The notes under the pieces: model-generated | Told to the model about the DNA's origin: nothing | The model's database searches: none | What the model saw: only the letters and a program-made list of their open reading frames with translations | NCBI GenBank assembly: GCA_002715265.1 | Contig: PAYS01000013.1 | Coordinates: 4,316 to 52,320, forward strand | Origin: Candidatus Pelagibacterales bacterium | GTDB lineage: Bacteria; Pseudomonadota; Alphaproteobacteria; TMED109 | Direction of reading: 5' to 3' | Length of the DNA stretch: 48,005 nt | Program-made: the position numbers and the translations under genes | Shown: one piece after another, positions 9,860-18,609 of the stretch | Layout: the number at the start of each line of letters is the position of its first letter | Numbering within the stretch: the first letter of the stretch is position 1

Positions 9860-11155
9860 TTATTTTTTAAATACTCGGTCAAAAATATATTTAACATTCT
9901 TGGTATGATTAGAAATATCAAATAGCTTTTCTATGCTTTCATTTGATAAATATTTTTTTACATCAGAATTATTAATTAAAAGACTTTTAAAATCTTTATT
10001 ATTTTTCCAAACCTCCATAGCAGATTTTTGTACTGTTTCATATGCTTTCTCGCGACTCATTCCAGCCTGAGTTAGAGCTAATAATACTCCCTGACTATAA
10101 TGTAATCCTCTTAACTGATTTAGGTTTTTTTTCATATTATTAGGGTAAAGAACAAGATTTTCAATTACTCCTGACATTCGATGAATTGCGAAATCTAATG
10201 TGACCGTAGAATCTGGCCCTATCATTCTTTCTACAGATGAATGAGAAATATCTCTTTCATGCCATAACGCAACATTTTCTTGGGCAGGAATGACAGCAGA
10301 CCTTACTAATCTCGCTAAACCGGTAATATTTTCTGTTAGTATAGGGTTTCTTTTATGTGGCATTGCAGAACTACCCTTTTGTCCAGAAGTAAACATTTCT
10401 TCAGCTTCTCTAACTTCGGTTCTTTGTAGGTGCCTAATTTCAATTGATAATCTTTCAAGAGAACTTGCAACAACTCCAAGAGTAGAGAAAAACATTGCAT
10501 GTCTATCTCGAGGAGAAATTTGTGTCGATATGGTCTCTACTTTAAGTTTCATTTTTTTTGCTACATATTCTTCAACTTTCGGGCTAATATTCGCAAACGT
10601 TCCAACTGCCCCAGAAATTTTACAAGTAGACACTTCTTGAGTGGCAATTTTTAATCTATCTTTAGCCCTTTTGAATTCCGCATAAGCATATGCAAATTTA
10701 AGTCCCATTGTAGTAGGTTCTGCATGTATGCCGTGGCTTCTTCCTATACAAATCATGTCTTTACTGGCTAATGCCCTTTTTTTTAAGGCTTTTAATAACC
10801 TATTTAATCCTTGATCTAGTAAGTTTCCTGCTTCTTTAAGTTGATAGTTAAAACATGTGTCTAATACATCAGAAGAGGTCATACCTTGATGAATAAATCT
10901 TGCTTTTGGTCCTACATGTTCAGCTAAGTTTGTTAAGAATGCTATTACGTCATGTTTAACTTTTTTTTCAATTCTATCTATTTTATTTATCTCAAATTTA
11001 CCTTTTTTATCTATTTGTTTTGCTACACCTTTAGGAATAACTCCTAATTTTTCTTGAGCCTCACAAGCATATTTTTCAATTTCTAACCATGTTTGGAATT
11101 TATTCTTTGGACTCCAGATAGATGTCATTTCTTGTCTACTATATCTTGGTATCAT
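9860..11155 (-). CDS. purB: Adenylosuccinate lyase
   Basis: Cleaves SAICAR to AICAR and adenylosuccinate to AMP, both with release of fumarate. The 431-residue homotetrameric fumarase/aspartase-fold enzyme shows all three signature regions: HQGMTSSDVLDT (about 89-100), RSHGIHAEPTT with the general-acid His141, and the mobile loop GQKGSSAMPHKRNP (about 259-271) with the catalytic Ser. N-terminal MIPRYSRQEM is typical of the alphaproteobacterial and Bacillus-type enzyme rather than the 456-residue E. coli type. It is the first gene of the minus-strand run, with a 104-base divergent gap to mtnA that must hold promoters for both directions. Confidence 0.97.
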   Translation of the reverse strand: MIPRYSRQEMTSIWSPKNKFQTWLEIEKYACEAQEKLGVIPKGVAKQIDKKGKFEINKIDRIEKKVKHDVIAFLTNLAEHVGPKARFIHQGMTSSDVLDTCFNYQLKEAGNLLDQGLNRLLKALKKRALASKDMICIGRSHGIHAEPTTMGLKFAYAYAEFKRAKDRLKIATQEVSTCKISGAVGTFANISPKVEEYVAKKMKLKVETISTQISPRDRHAMFFSTLGVVASSLERLSIEIRHLQRTEVREAEEMFTSGQKGSSAMPHKRNPILTENITGLARLVRSAVIPAQENVALWHERDISHSSVERMIGPDSTVTLDFAIHRMSGVIENLVLYPNNMKKNLNQLRGLHYSQGVLLALTQAGMSREKAYETVQKSAMEVWKNNKDFKSLLINNSDVKKYLSNESIEKLFDISNHTKNVKYIFDRVFKK

Positions 11156-11259
11156 TTTAAAACCTTAAATAAATCATTTATCATTAATACTTTCATCTAT
11201 ATTTATATATAATGCTTCAATAGGTTTCAAATACATTATATAAAAGGAGAGTATATAAT

Positions 11260-12336
11260 TTGTTAGTAGATGGTATAAATACTAGATCAATAGACTATAA
11301 TAATGATTATACTGTATCAATTATAGATCAGACACTTTTGCCTCATAATTTAGAAATAAAAGTAATAAAAAATTTAGATGATTCAATAATTGCTATTAAG
11401 GATATGATGGTTAGAGGAGCTCCCTTAATAGGTGTGACAGCTAGTTATGGAATGACATTAGCAATTAAAGATAATCCATCTGATGAAAATATATATTCCG
11501 CATTTGAAAAATTAGTCAATACGAGACCAACTGCAGTGGACTTAAAATGGGCACTTGAAAACTTAATGAAAGAAATTCTACCTATAAATAAAAATGATAG
11601 GTTTGATTATTCATGGCAATTATCAAAAAGTTTATTAGAAGATTCTGTGCAACAGTGTTCTGATATAGGAGATCATGGCTTAAATTTAATAAAAAATATT
11701 AAAAAAAATAAAGTGAATATATTAACTCATTGTAACGCTGGTTGGTTGGCGTGTGTAGATTGGGGAACTGCTCTTGCTCCAATTTATAAAGCGTATGATT
11801 ATGGTATTGATGTTCATGTTTGGGTTGATGAAACTCGCCCTAGATCACAAGGAGCATCTCTAACCTGTTGGGAATTAAATAAACATGGGATACCAAATAC
11901 ATTAATAGTTGATAACGCTGGAGGCCATTTAATGCAAAAAGGTAAGGTAGATATGTGTTTGGTAGGGTCTGATAGAACTGCTAGCAATGGAGATGTTTGT
12001 AATAAAATCGGTACTTATATGAAAGCATTATGTGCATTTGATAATAACATTCCTTTTTATGTTGCATTGCCTGAATCTACTATAGATTTTAAATTAGAAT
12101 ATGGTGTTAATAATATAAATATTGAAGAAAGATCAACTAAAGAAATTAGTCATATTAAAGGTTTAGATAATAATGGCAATATTAATGTAGTAAAAATTAT
12201 TGATAAAGATAATAATATTTTAAATCCTGGTTTTGATGTAACTCCTAATAAATATGTAAGCAAATTGATTACTAATAAAGGAGTATGCGAAGCTTCTACT
12301 AACGGAATAAAAGGACTGTTTAATGAAAAATATTAA
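11260..12336 (+). CDS. mtnA: 5-(methylthio)ribose-1-phosphate isomerase
   Basis: Isomerises 5-methylthioribose 1-phosphate to the ribulose 1-phosphate; the family also acts on 5-deoxyribose 1-phosphate. The 358-residue protein has VRGAPLIGVTASYGM, the catalytic Cys158 in THCNAGWLA, DETRPRSQGA, and the catalytic Asp238 in LVGSDRTASNGDV. These mark MtnA as distinct from eIF2B subunits. The start is TTG at 11260, preceded by a good AAAGGAGA about 10 bases upstream. Its 3' end overlaps the following aldolase gene by 14 bases, so the two are translationally linked. No mtnP, mtnK or methionine-cycle gene is next to it in this window. Confidence 0.93.
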   Translation: MLVDGINTRSIDYNNDYTVSIIDQTLLPHNLEIKVIKNLDDSIIAIKDMMVRGAPLIGVTASYGMTLAIKDNPSDENIYSAFEKLVNTRPTAVDLKWALENLMKEILPINKNDRFDYSWQLSKSLLEDSVQQCSDIGDHGLNLIKNIKKNKVNILTHCNAGWLACVDWGTALAPIYKAYDYGIDVHVWVDETRPRSQGASLTCWELNKHGIPNTLIVDNAGGHLMQKGKVDMCLVGSDRTASNGDVCNKIGTYMKALCAFDNNIPFYVALPESTIDFKLEYGVNNINIEERSTKEISHIKGLDNNGNINVVKIIDKDNNILNPGFDVTPNKYVSKLITNKGVCEASTNGIKGLFNEKY

Positions 12337-12970
12337 AACAGAAATTATTAATTATGCAAAGAAACTTAATTTAACAAATTTATCTCCACTAAGATCAGGT
12401 AATATTTCAGTAAGAACAATTTTAAATAATAAAAAAGGTTTTTATATTACGCCATCAGGTATTAAGTATGAAAAATTAAAAACTAAGGATATAGTTTTTG
12501 TGTCTTTGGATGGTAAATATGATAAAGAAGGATTAGATCCTTCGTCAGAATGGCGCTTCCACCAAGATATATATAAAGATAAAAGCACAGTTAAGGCAAT
12601 AGTTCACGCTCATTCTCCATATTCAACAGCGTTATCTTCATTTAGAAAAAATATTCCATCTTTTCATTATATGGTTGCTTTAGCAGGTGGTAATTCTATT
12701 AAATGTGCTAAATATGCTACTTATGGAACAAGAGAATTATCAGTAAACATATTACAGGCTCTAAAAAATAGATATGCATGTTTAATATCAAACCATGGTC
12801 AAGTATCTATTGGTTCAAATATAGCTAATGCTTTTGAATTAGCTGAAGAAGTAGAAAATTTGTCTCATCAATATTTACTTACAATGATGATTGGTAAGCC
12901 AAAGTTATTAACAAATGTAGAAATGAATAATGTTTTAAAAAAAATAAAAAGTTATAAAAATAATTTATAA
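12323..12970 (+). CDS. Class II aldolase, FucA/Ald2 type
   Basis: Zinc-dependent class II aldolase/adducin-family enzyme of 215 residues. Metal ligands are visible at His95 and His97 (VHAHS) and His158 (SNHGQ). The glutamate of true aldolases is present as Glu76 in DPSSEWRFH, a segment matching L-fuculose-1-phosphate aldolase, as do HYMVALAGGNSI and YATYGTREL. The gene overlaps mtnA, so MtnB dehydratase is the obvious guess, but the FucA-like active site argues for aldol cleavage. Predicted reaction (inference): 5-methylthio- or 5-deoxyribulose 1-phosphate to dihydroxyacetone phosphate plus methylthioacetaldehyde or acetaldehyde. Fuculose phosphate itself is unlikely, as no fucose genes are near. 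Confidence 0.82.
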   Translation: MKNIKTEIINYAKKLNLTNLSPLRSGNISVRTILNNKKGFYITPSGIKYEKLKTKDIVFVSLDGKYDKEGLDPSSEWRFHQDIYKDKSTVKAIVHAHSPYSTALSSFRKNIPSFHYMVALAGGNSIKCAKYATYGTRELSVNILQALKNRYACLISNHGQVSIGSNIANAFELAEEVENLSHQYLLTMMIGKPKLLTNVEMNNVLKKIKSYKNNL

Positions 12971-12984
12971 AGTAGGAAATAAAT

Positions 12985-14004
12985 ATGAAAATATGGGAAG
13001 TAAAAAATTTAGGTTTAGATAATTTAAGTTTGTCTACAAAAGATATTATGCCAATGGCAGATAATGAAGTACTTGTAAATATGAAAGCTGCTACTTTAAA
13101 TTTTAGAGATTTAATTATGATAGATGGAGGGTATGGGGCTACAGGAGGAAAGCCTCCATTTATACCTATTTCAGATGGAGCAGGATTAGTTAAAAATGTT
13201 GGTAAAAATGTCAAAAATTTTAAAGTAGGTGATATTGTTATTCCTCCATTTTTTAAAGGTTGGGATTCAGGAGATATAAAAGAAAATACTATTTTTTCAT
13301 CTCTGGGAGGAAAAGAACAAGGAGTAATGCAAGAATATATGATATTTAAAGAAAACAATATAGTACACGCACCTAATCAATGGAGTTGTTTGGAGGCGGC
13401 TACTCTACCATGTGCTGCACTAACTGCTTGGAGGACAATAGTAACTGAAGGTAAGGTTAATAAAGATTCTATTGTATTAGTTCAAGGTTTAGGTGGTGTA
13501 TCTATATTTGCGATCCAAATAGCTAAAATGTTTAATGCTCAAGTAGTAGCTACGACATCAAGTGAAGATAGAATGAAAATTGCTAAAAATATTGGGGCTG
13601 ATTTTGTAATTAATTATAAAAAAGATAATAATTGGTGGAAAAAAGTCCTTGAGGTAACTGATAATAAAGGTGCTGATATAATAGTTGAAGTTGGAGGAAG
13701 TAAAACATTAGAACAATCAATAAAGTGTTCAAGAATAGGTGCAGTAATTGGAGTCATAGGAGTTTTATCAGGAGGTATTGCTGAATTGCCTATAGGTCGG
13801 GTCATCTATAAGGCCTCAAGGTTAATAGGTATTACTTGTGGTAATAAAAAAGAGTTAACTGATATGATTAATAAGTTTAATTCATCTAATACTAAACCCA
13901 TTATTGACTCTATTTATAAGTTTGAGGATTTACCAAAGGCTTTAAGATATATGAGTAAAGGAAATCATTTAGGTAAAATTGCTATAGATTTTGATAAGGA
14001 ATAA
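12985..14004 (+). CDS. Zinc-independent MDR oxidoreductase
   Basis: Medium-chain dehydrogenase/reductase of the quinone-oxidoreductase/alcohol-dehydrogenase superfamily, 339 residues. An N-terminal GroES-like part (ATLNFRDLIMIDGGYG, PFIPISDGAGLV) is followed by a Rossmann domain with VLVQGLGGVSIFAIQIAK and a later VEVGGSKTL strand. The catalytic-zinc signature GHE is replaced by SDGAG, and the usual catalytic Cys is an Asn in NFRD, so this is a zinc-free, probably NADPH-using, member. It follows the aldolase by 14 bases and precedes a response regulator by 7. Reduction of the aldehyde released by the aldolase is a plausible but unproven role. Confidence 0.8.
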   Translation: MKIWEVKNLGLDNLSLSTKDIMPMADNEVLVNMKAATLNFRDLIMIDGGYGATGGKPPFIPISDGAGLVKNVGKNVKNFKVGDIVIPPFFKGWDSGDIKENTIFSSLGGKEQGVMQEYMIFKENNIVHAPNQWSCLEAATLPCAALTAWRTIVTEGKVNKDSIVLVQGLGGVSIFAIQIAKMFNAQVVATTSSEDRMKIAKNIGADFVINYKKDNNWWKKVLEVTDNKGADIIVEVGGSKTLEQSIKCSRIGAVIGVIGVLSGGIAELPIGRVIYKASRLIGITCGNKKELTDMINKFNSSNTKPIIDSIYKFEDLPKALRYMSKGNHLGKIAIDFDKE

Positions 14005-14011
14005 TATTTAT

Positions 14012-14731
14012 ATGATAAAAATAGTTATTATTGAAGATGATCAAATATGGATTAATTTGCTTGAGGATGAATTACCTGAAAAAATTGATGATTGTAAGGT
14101 CTACGGTATTTTATTTGTCATGGAAAATTATGAAGAAATTATTGAACAAATAAGGCAAATAGATCCAGATATAGCTATTTTGGATATAAATATGGGTAAT
14201 AATCCTAAATCAGGTATTAAGCTTGCCAATAGAATAAATAAAGTGATGCCTACCTTAGATTATATATTTTTATCTTCTCAAAAATCTGAAGACCCATTTA
14301 TATTAAAGGAAGCTTCATATACCAAAGCTAAGGTTTTTTTAGATAAAAACGATTTTAAAAATGATTTAGACTCATTAGCAAATTATATTAAAAACAATAT
14401 AAAAAATAAAATAGAAAATTTAGCAATTTTAAATTTAAATCCTATGATTATTAATTTTGATGCTCGTACTGTTTATTTAAATGACATAGAAATTCATTTT
14501 ACAAAGATGGAATTTGAAATACTTTCATATATGGCTAAAAATAAAAATAGGGTGTTTTCAAAAGTTCAACTTTACAGATTTGCTACTGATGAAAATGTAC
14601 AAGAAGATACTTTTGAAAACACTATTGTAAGCCATATAAAATCTATTAGAGATAAATTCAAAAAAATTGATAAGAATTTTAATCCTATTAAAACAGTTCA
14701 ATCATATGGCTATAAGTATGATCAAAGTTGA
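14012..14731 (+). CDS. OmpR/PhoB-type response regulator
   Basis: Two-component response regulator of 239 residues. The receiver domain has the acidic pocket Glu8-Asp9-Asp10, phospho-acceptor Asp58 (AILDINMG), and Lys112 (FLDKND). The C-terminal winged helix (about 150-239) has FTKMEFEILSYMAKNKNRVFS, ENTIVSHIKSIRDKF and the wing VQSYGYKY. The ATG at 14012 is preferred, with AAGGA 11 bases upstream; the in-frame opening at 13991 would add seven residues and overlap the MDR gene. It follows the MDR gene by 7 bases, yet the likely partner kinase lies beyond an opposite-strand lipoprotein gene. Its last 10 bases overlap the end of that gene tail to tail. Confidence 0.9.
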   Translation: MIKIVIIEDDQIWINLLEDELPEKIDDCKVYGILFVMENYEEIIEQIRQIDPDIAILDINMGNNPKSGIKLANRINKVMPTLDYIFLSSQKSEDPFILKEASYTKAKVFLDKNDFKNDLDSLANYIKNNIKNKIENLAILNLNPMIINFDARTVYLNDIEIHFTKMEFEILSYMAKNKNRVFSKVQLYRFATDENVQEDTFENTIVSHIKSIRDKFKKIDKNFNPIKTVQSYGYKYDQS

Positions 14732-15681
14732 GAAATTTTATTATTATTATTTATAAAAATTTCAACTCTTCTATTTTGTGGTTCTTTAATACCATCCTTT
14801 GTTTGAATTTTTGGCTTTGTTTCACCATAATAAAATGTGCTAATATTATAAGCTGATAAACCTTTTTTTAATAGAAATTGTTTCACAGAATTGGCACGTA
14901 ATTTTGATAAAATTAAGTTGTATTCTTTTGTGCCAGATGTATCAGTATGGCCAATTATTTCAAAGATAGTATTTTCTGCCTCTGCATATTTTTTTATAAT
15001 ATCATTTAATTTATTTTGAAGGTTAAAATCTAGCTTAAATTTGTCATGCGCAAAATATATCTCAAATTTTTGTTTATTATCTATATTTGTAATTTTTTTT
15101 ATTTCTTTAATTTCCTTTATTTGTTGAGCTTCTTCATTAGTTATTTTTGGTTTTGATGAAATATTTTTATCATCATTATTATTTCTAATTATTTTTGCCA
15201 TTTTATTTAAATTATTATTCATCATTTCATAACAATCTTTAATATGCTCATCTTGCCAACCTTCTTCTAATTGTTCTAACCAACAATCAAAACCAATCTG
15301 TGTTTTTGCTAATATTTGTGGATGATTTTTTAATAGTTTAGAATTATGGAAATCTAATATTTTATTTCTTTTATCATTTGCTTCCTTTATATAATTATTA
15401 GCAATATCCCAATTTTTTACTTCTTCCGGATAAACCTTTTTATTTAATTTTGCATTAATTCCTTTATCTGCAAAATAAGCAGCATCTATTTCGTCATGCA
15501 TTTCATTCATTTCAGATAATGCGAACTTTAAATAAGCATGTGATAATTCTTCTGAAAATTTATTTGTAGAATCTGGCATTTCTTGTAGTTTTTCAATTTT
15601 ATGGTAAGCACAATTACTCATAAATAATGAAATAAATATAATTATTAATGTTTGTTTTTTTATATTAAGAAATTTGTTCAT
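14722..15681 (-). CDS. OmpA-family outer-membrane lipoprotein
   Basis: Predicted lipoprotein of 319 residues: basic N terminus, hydrophobic stretch (TLIIIFISLF) and a lipobox-like FMSNC with Cys24, slightly irregular because Asn occupies -1. Residues 30-200 form a helical, charged region with no family I recognise, containing two further Cys. The C-terminal domain (about 205-315) is OmpA-like: IYFAHDKFKLD, then GHTDTSGTKEYNLILSKLRA with the Asp and Arg that hold diaminopimelate of peptidoglycan, and NRRVEIFI. It lies between the regulator and the sensor-kinase/efflux operon and is transcribed away from the latter across a 75-base divergent gap. A role in cell-wall anchoring of the efflux module is inference. 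Confidence 0.82.
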   Translation of the reverse strand: MNKFLNIKKQTLIIIFISLFMSNCAYHKIEKLQEMPDSTNKFSEELSHAYLKFALSEMNEMHDEIDAAYFADKGINAKLNKKVYPEEVKNWDIANNYIKEANDKRNKILDFHNSKLLKNHPQILAKTQIGFDCWLEQLEEGWQDEHIKDCYEMMNNNLNKMAKIIRNNNDDKNISSKPKITNEEAQQIKEIKEIKKITNIDNKQKFEIYFAHDKFKLDFNLQNKLNDIIKKYAEAENTIFEIIGHTDTSGTKEYNLILSKLRANSVKQFLLKKGLSAYNISTFYYGETKPKIQTKDGIKEPQNRRVEIFINNNNKISQL

Positions 15682-15756
15682 AATAACTCCTTTTATTTAA
15701 TTAGTTAGATATGCCATAGTAATATTGAGAATTAGTTTTTAAATTATGTATATTTT

Positions 15757-17169
15757 ATGAAGATATTGAGATCTAGTATGAATTATGGTGAAAAAATTAG
15801 GATTTTTTTAGTTTTCTTTTTGTCTACATTATTCTTATTAATTGGGATATTTGCTACTATTATTATTAGTGGTCTTTATTTTAGTCCAGTTAGTAAAGAT
15901 TTCTCAATTGAAACGGTTAATAAATATAATAATGTGCTTAAAGATGATATGGAAATTATATCAAGAGTTCTTAATGATGAAAAAATTGATAAAGAAGAAA
16001 TTAAAGTTTTAGAAAATATAAATTTTGATAGTAATAATATTGGTAAATTTAAAATTATTTCTAATACATATAGATTAACACATCAATACTCGAGAGGTGA
16101 AATTCGTCATTATGTTTCTATAGAAAAGCCATTATCAAAAACAATAGGTAATTTTACTATAAAAATTGTTATTTTTATTAAAGATAACTTAGTCAAGAAT
16201 GTTTATGAAAATTGTAATGATTTTTCATTTTTGCCATTTAAGGACGAAAATTTAGGCTCACAATATTATTGCGCAAATAAAGATATAAGTACGTTAAGAG
16301 TATATTCATCAAATCTAAAATATGATAGTTTTATTATTTCTACAGTATTGCCTGTAAAAGATTCACTAAATAATACTTTAGGTTTTATACAAATAATAAC
16401 TGATGCAAATGTGCTAGAGGAAAAACTTGGTAAATTTTTAATATCAATATTATCACCTTTATTAATATGTATGATATTTGTAGGGTTATTTATATTATAT
16501 TTACAAAACTTTTTAAGTAAGAGAATTAAAATTAATTTTATAAATGCAAATAATATTGCACATAATTTAAAAAATAAGACTAATGCTATTAGGTATTACT
16601 CACAAAAAAAATTTGAGACGACAGATGAGGCTAAAAACTCCTTTATAAAAATATTACAAATATTGGATAATGTGGACAATTTCATAGAGACAACTTTAAA
16701 TACAGCCAAGCAGAGTTATCATAGTTATAGAAGTAAGAACATAAAGCCTCAAACAGATTTTTCTCAAATAATTCAGATAATAAAAGACTTGTATATATCG
16801 CATAAAATTATATATAGAGGTGATTATTCATATGGTGTTTTAGCCGAAAAGAATAAATTAATAGACGCATTAACAGCAATTATAGATAACAGTTTGTATT
16901 GGAATGCCAAACATAAACCAATAATTATAGAAACTAGAAAGAAAATAAATATACTCGAAATTCGTATAATGGATCACGGACCTGGATTAAACCAAAATGA
17001 TAAAAATAATATTTTTAATGAAGGTTTTAGTAAGTCGGGTGGAAATGGATTAGGGCTGTATGTTGCAAAAAATATTATTAAATCTTTTGATGGTGAGGTA
17101 ATTGCATCAAATAGAGATAAAGAAGGCTTAATTATGACAGTTAAATTACGTTTATTAGAGAAAGTATAA
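15757..17169 (+). CDS. Sensor histidine kinase
   Basis: Membrane sensor kinase, 470 residues. Two membrane segments (about 15-42 and 228-250) flank a roughly 185-residue periplasmic domain with no fold I recognise. A short cytoplasmic link leads to the dimerisation helix with His269 in NIAHNLKNKTNAIR, a variant H-box without the usual Glu-Leu-Arg-x-Pro. The ATPase domain has the N-box (AIIDNSLYWN, Asn378), G1 (DHGPGL, 406-411) and G2 (GGNGLGLYVAKNII, from 428). It is the first gene of a plus-strand unit: the TolC-like gene starts 3 bases after its stop. The most likely partner is the response regulator at 14012-14731. Confidence 0.88.
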   Translation: MKILRSSMNYGEKIRIFLVFFLSTLFLLIGIFATIIISGLYFSPVSKDFSIETVNKYNNVLKDDMEIISRVLNDEKIDKEEIKVLENINFDSNNIGKFKIISNTYRLTHQYSRGEIRHYVSIEKPLSKTIGNFTIKIVIFIKDNLVKNVYENCNDFSFLPFKDENLGSQYYCANKDISTLRVYSSNLKYDSFIISTVLPVKDSLNNTLGFIQIITDANVLEEKLGKFLISILSPLLICMIFVGLFILYLQNFLSKRIKINFINANNIAHNLKNKTNAIRYYSQKKFETTDEAKNSFIKILQILDNVDNFIETTLNTAKQSYHSYRSKNIKPQTDFSQIIQIIKDLYISHKIIYRGDYSYGVLAEKNKLIDALTAIIDNSLYWNAKHKPIIIETRKKINILEIRIMDHGPGLNQNDKNNIFNEGFSKSGGNGLGLYVAKNIIKSFDGEVIASNRDKEGLIMTVKLRLLEKV

Positions 17170-17172
17170 AAT

Positions 17173-18609
17173 ATGCACAATCATCTTTTTTATATTTTTT
17201 TTGTTATAATGAGTTTTATGATGACTTCATGTAAAACGACTGATTTTGTATCAGAAGAAACTATTGATACAAAGAATGAAGTTAGTAAAATTATAAATTT
17301 TAATAAAAATAACAAAGAATTAGGTGAATTTTTAAATAATCATAATTTAGCCATTCCAACAGAGGGTAATCCCTGGGGACCAGAGCTATTAGTTATGGTA
17401 GGTTTGTATAGTAATGATAATTTAAAAGTTAAGAGGGCAGAATATGGAGTAAAAGCCGCGGAAATTCAAATAATTGCGGCAGGTTACCCAAAAATAGTTA
17501 ATCCCTTATTTGAGTATCATACATTAGGTAAGCCGTTTACACTTGGTTTAAGTATAGAAATTCCCAATCAAAAAAGTTCTATTAAAGATTTGAAAATTGA
17601 TATAGCAAAAATTAATGCTAAAAATATTATTTTAAATTTGTTGAATCCTGCATGGAATGTAAGATCAGAAATTTTACTTAGTCTTGTTGATGTATTAAGG
17701 CATGAGGCTGATTTGTTAATTATGCAAGAAATAAATAAAAAATTAGCTTCAAATTTTCAGCTTGCGTTAAAAAATTATGAGAAAGGTATTATACCCTTTA
17801 CAGAACTAAATCAATTTGAGAAATTGCTTGAAGTGAACAAAAATGATTTAATATTGTCTAAATCTAATATTCATGCATCTAGAATAAAATTAGCTAGTGT
17901 GTTATCAGTTCCAGCTGATTTTATACTACCTTTAGATTTAATATATAATTATGAACATTTATTTAATTACAATATAAATAATGAAGTATATTTAAATAAT
18001 ATTAATCATGCACTTTTGAATAGAGCCGATATTATAAAGTCTTTATCAGACTATGCTAAAGTTGAAACAGAATTAAGATTACTAGTTGTTGAAAATAATA
18101 ATAAGATCATATTATTTAAGCCTGCATTATTATGGGATCAAACGGACTTGATATTTAGTTTGGCTGGATCTTTTATTCCAAATAATAATTTAACAATTTC
18201 AGCTAAATTAGAAAAACAAATTGCAAAAAGAGATTTGTATAAAGCAAAGTTCATCGCAAATCAATCTTTGGCCTTAAATCAAATACAAACTAATTACGCG
18301 AATTTAATAATATCTGAGTCACATTATCTCTCTGCTATTTCTAAGTATGAATTTAATAAATTACAATATGAGTTAATGAAAAAAAGGCAAGAAAATGGAG
18401 ATGCAAGTTTGTTAGATACGCAATTAGAAGAGTTAAATGTTTTAAAGGCTTATCAAATTATAGAAAATGCTAAATTTGATAAGTTAAAATCTATTTTAAG
18501 TTTAGAAAAAGTATTAGGTCATGATTTAATTAGTTATAAAACTTTGCCAGATTCATCTTTTATGCCTATTAATTATATTTTAAATAATATAGAGGTAAAT
18601 ACTAAATGA
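17173..18609 (+). CDS. TolC-like outer-membrane efflux lipoprotein
   Basis: Outer-membrane factor of a tripartite efflux pump, 478 residues. A signal peptide ends in MMTSC, giving lipidated Cys20, as in CusC/OprM-type proteins. The remainder is long, mostly helical OEP repeats: EYGVKAAEIQIIAAGYPKIVNPLFEY early, then paired helices such as LASNFQLALKNYEKGIIPFTELNQFE and, in the second half, LNQIQTNYANLIISE and YELMKKRQENGDASLLDT. The G-D-ASLLDTQ pattern near residue 412 is the usual OEP end-of-helix motif. It begins 3 bases after the kinase and its stop overlaps the next gene by 4 bases (ATGA). Substrate cannot be told from sequence. Confidence 0.83.
   Translation: MHNHLFYIFFVIMSFMMTSCKTTDFVSEETIDTKNEVSKIINFNKNNKELGEFLNNHNLAIPTEGNPWGPELLVMVGLYSNDNLKVKRAEYGVKAAEIQIIAAGYPKIVNPLFEYHTLGKPFTLGLSIEIPNQKSSIKDLKIDIAKINAKNIILNLLNPAWNVRSEILLSLVDVLRHEADLLIMQEINKKLASNFQLALKNYEKGIIPFTELNQFEKLLEVNKNDLILSKSNIHASRIKLASVLSVPADFILPLDLIYNYEHLFNYNINNEVYLNNINHALLNRADIIKSLSDYAKVETELRLLVVENNNKIILFKPALLWDQTDLIFSLAGSFIPNNNLTISAKLEKQIAKRDLYKAKFIANQSLALNQIQTNYANLIISESHYLSAISKYEFNKLQYELMKKRQENGDASLLDTQLEELNVLKAYQIIENAKFDKLKSILSLEKVLGHDLISYKTLPDSSFMPINYILNNIEVNTK

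Noticed and set aside
11156-11259. SAM or other riboswitch before mtnA
   Set aside because: The leader is short and AT-rich, with no conserved helix pattern that I can recognise.
12323-12970. MtnB (methylthioribulose-1-phosphate dehydratase)
   Set aside because: Linkage to mtnA suggests it, but Glu76 and the surrounding sequence fit FucA-type aldolases; kept as the weaker alternative.
12879-13358. Minus-strand open frame of 159 codons over the aldolase/MDR genes
   Set aside because: It lies antisense to two well-conserved genes, is rich in Pro/Ser/Phe as expected from the reverse of AT-rich coding DNA, and has no recognisable domain.
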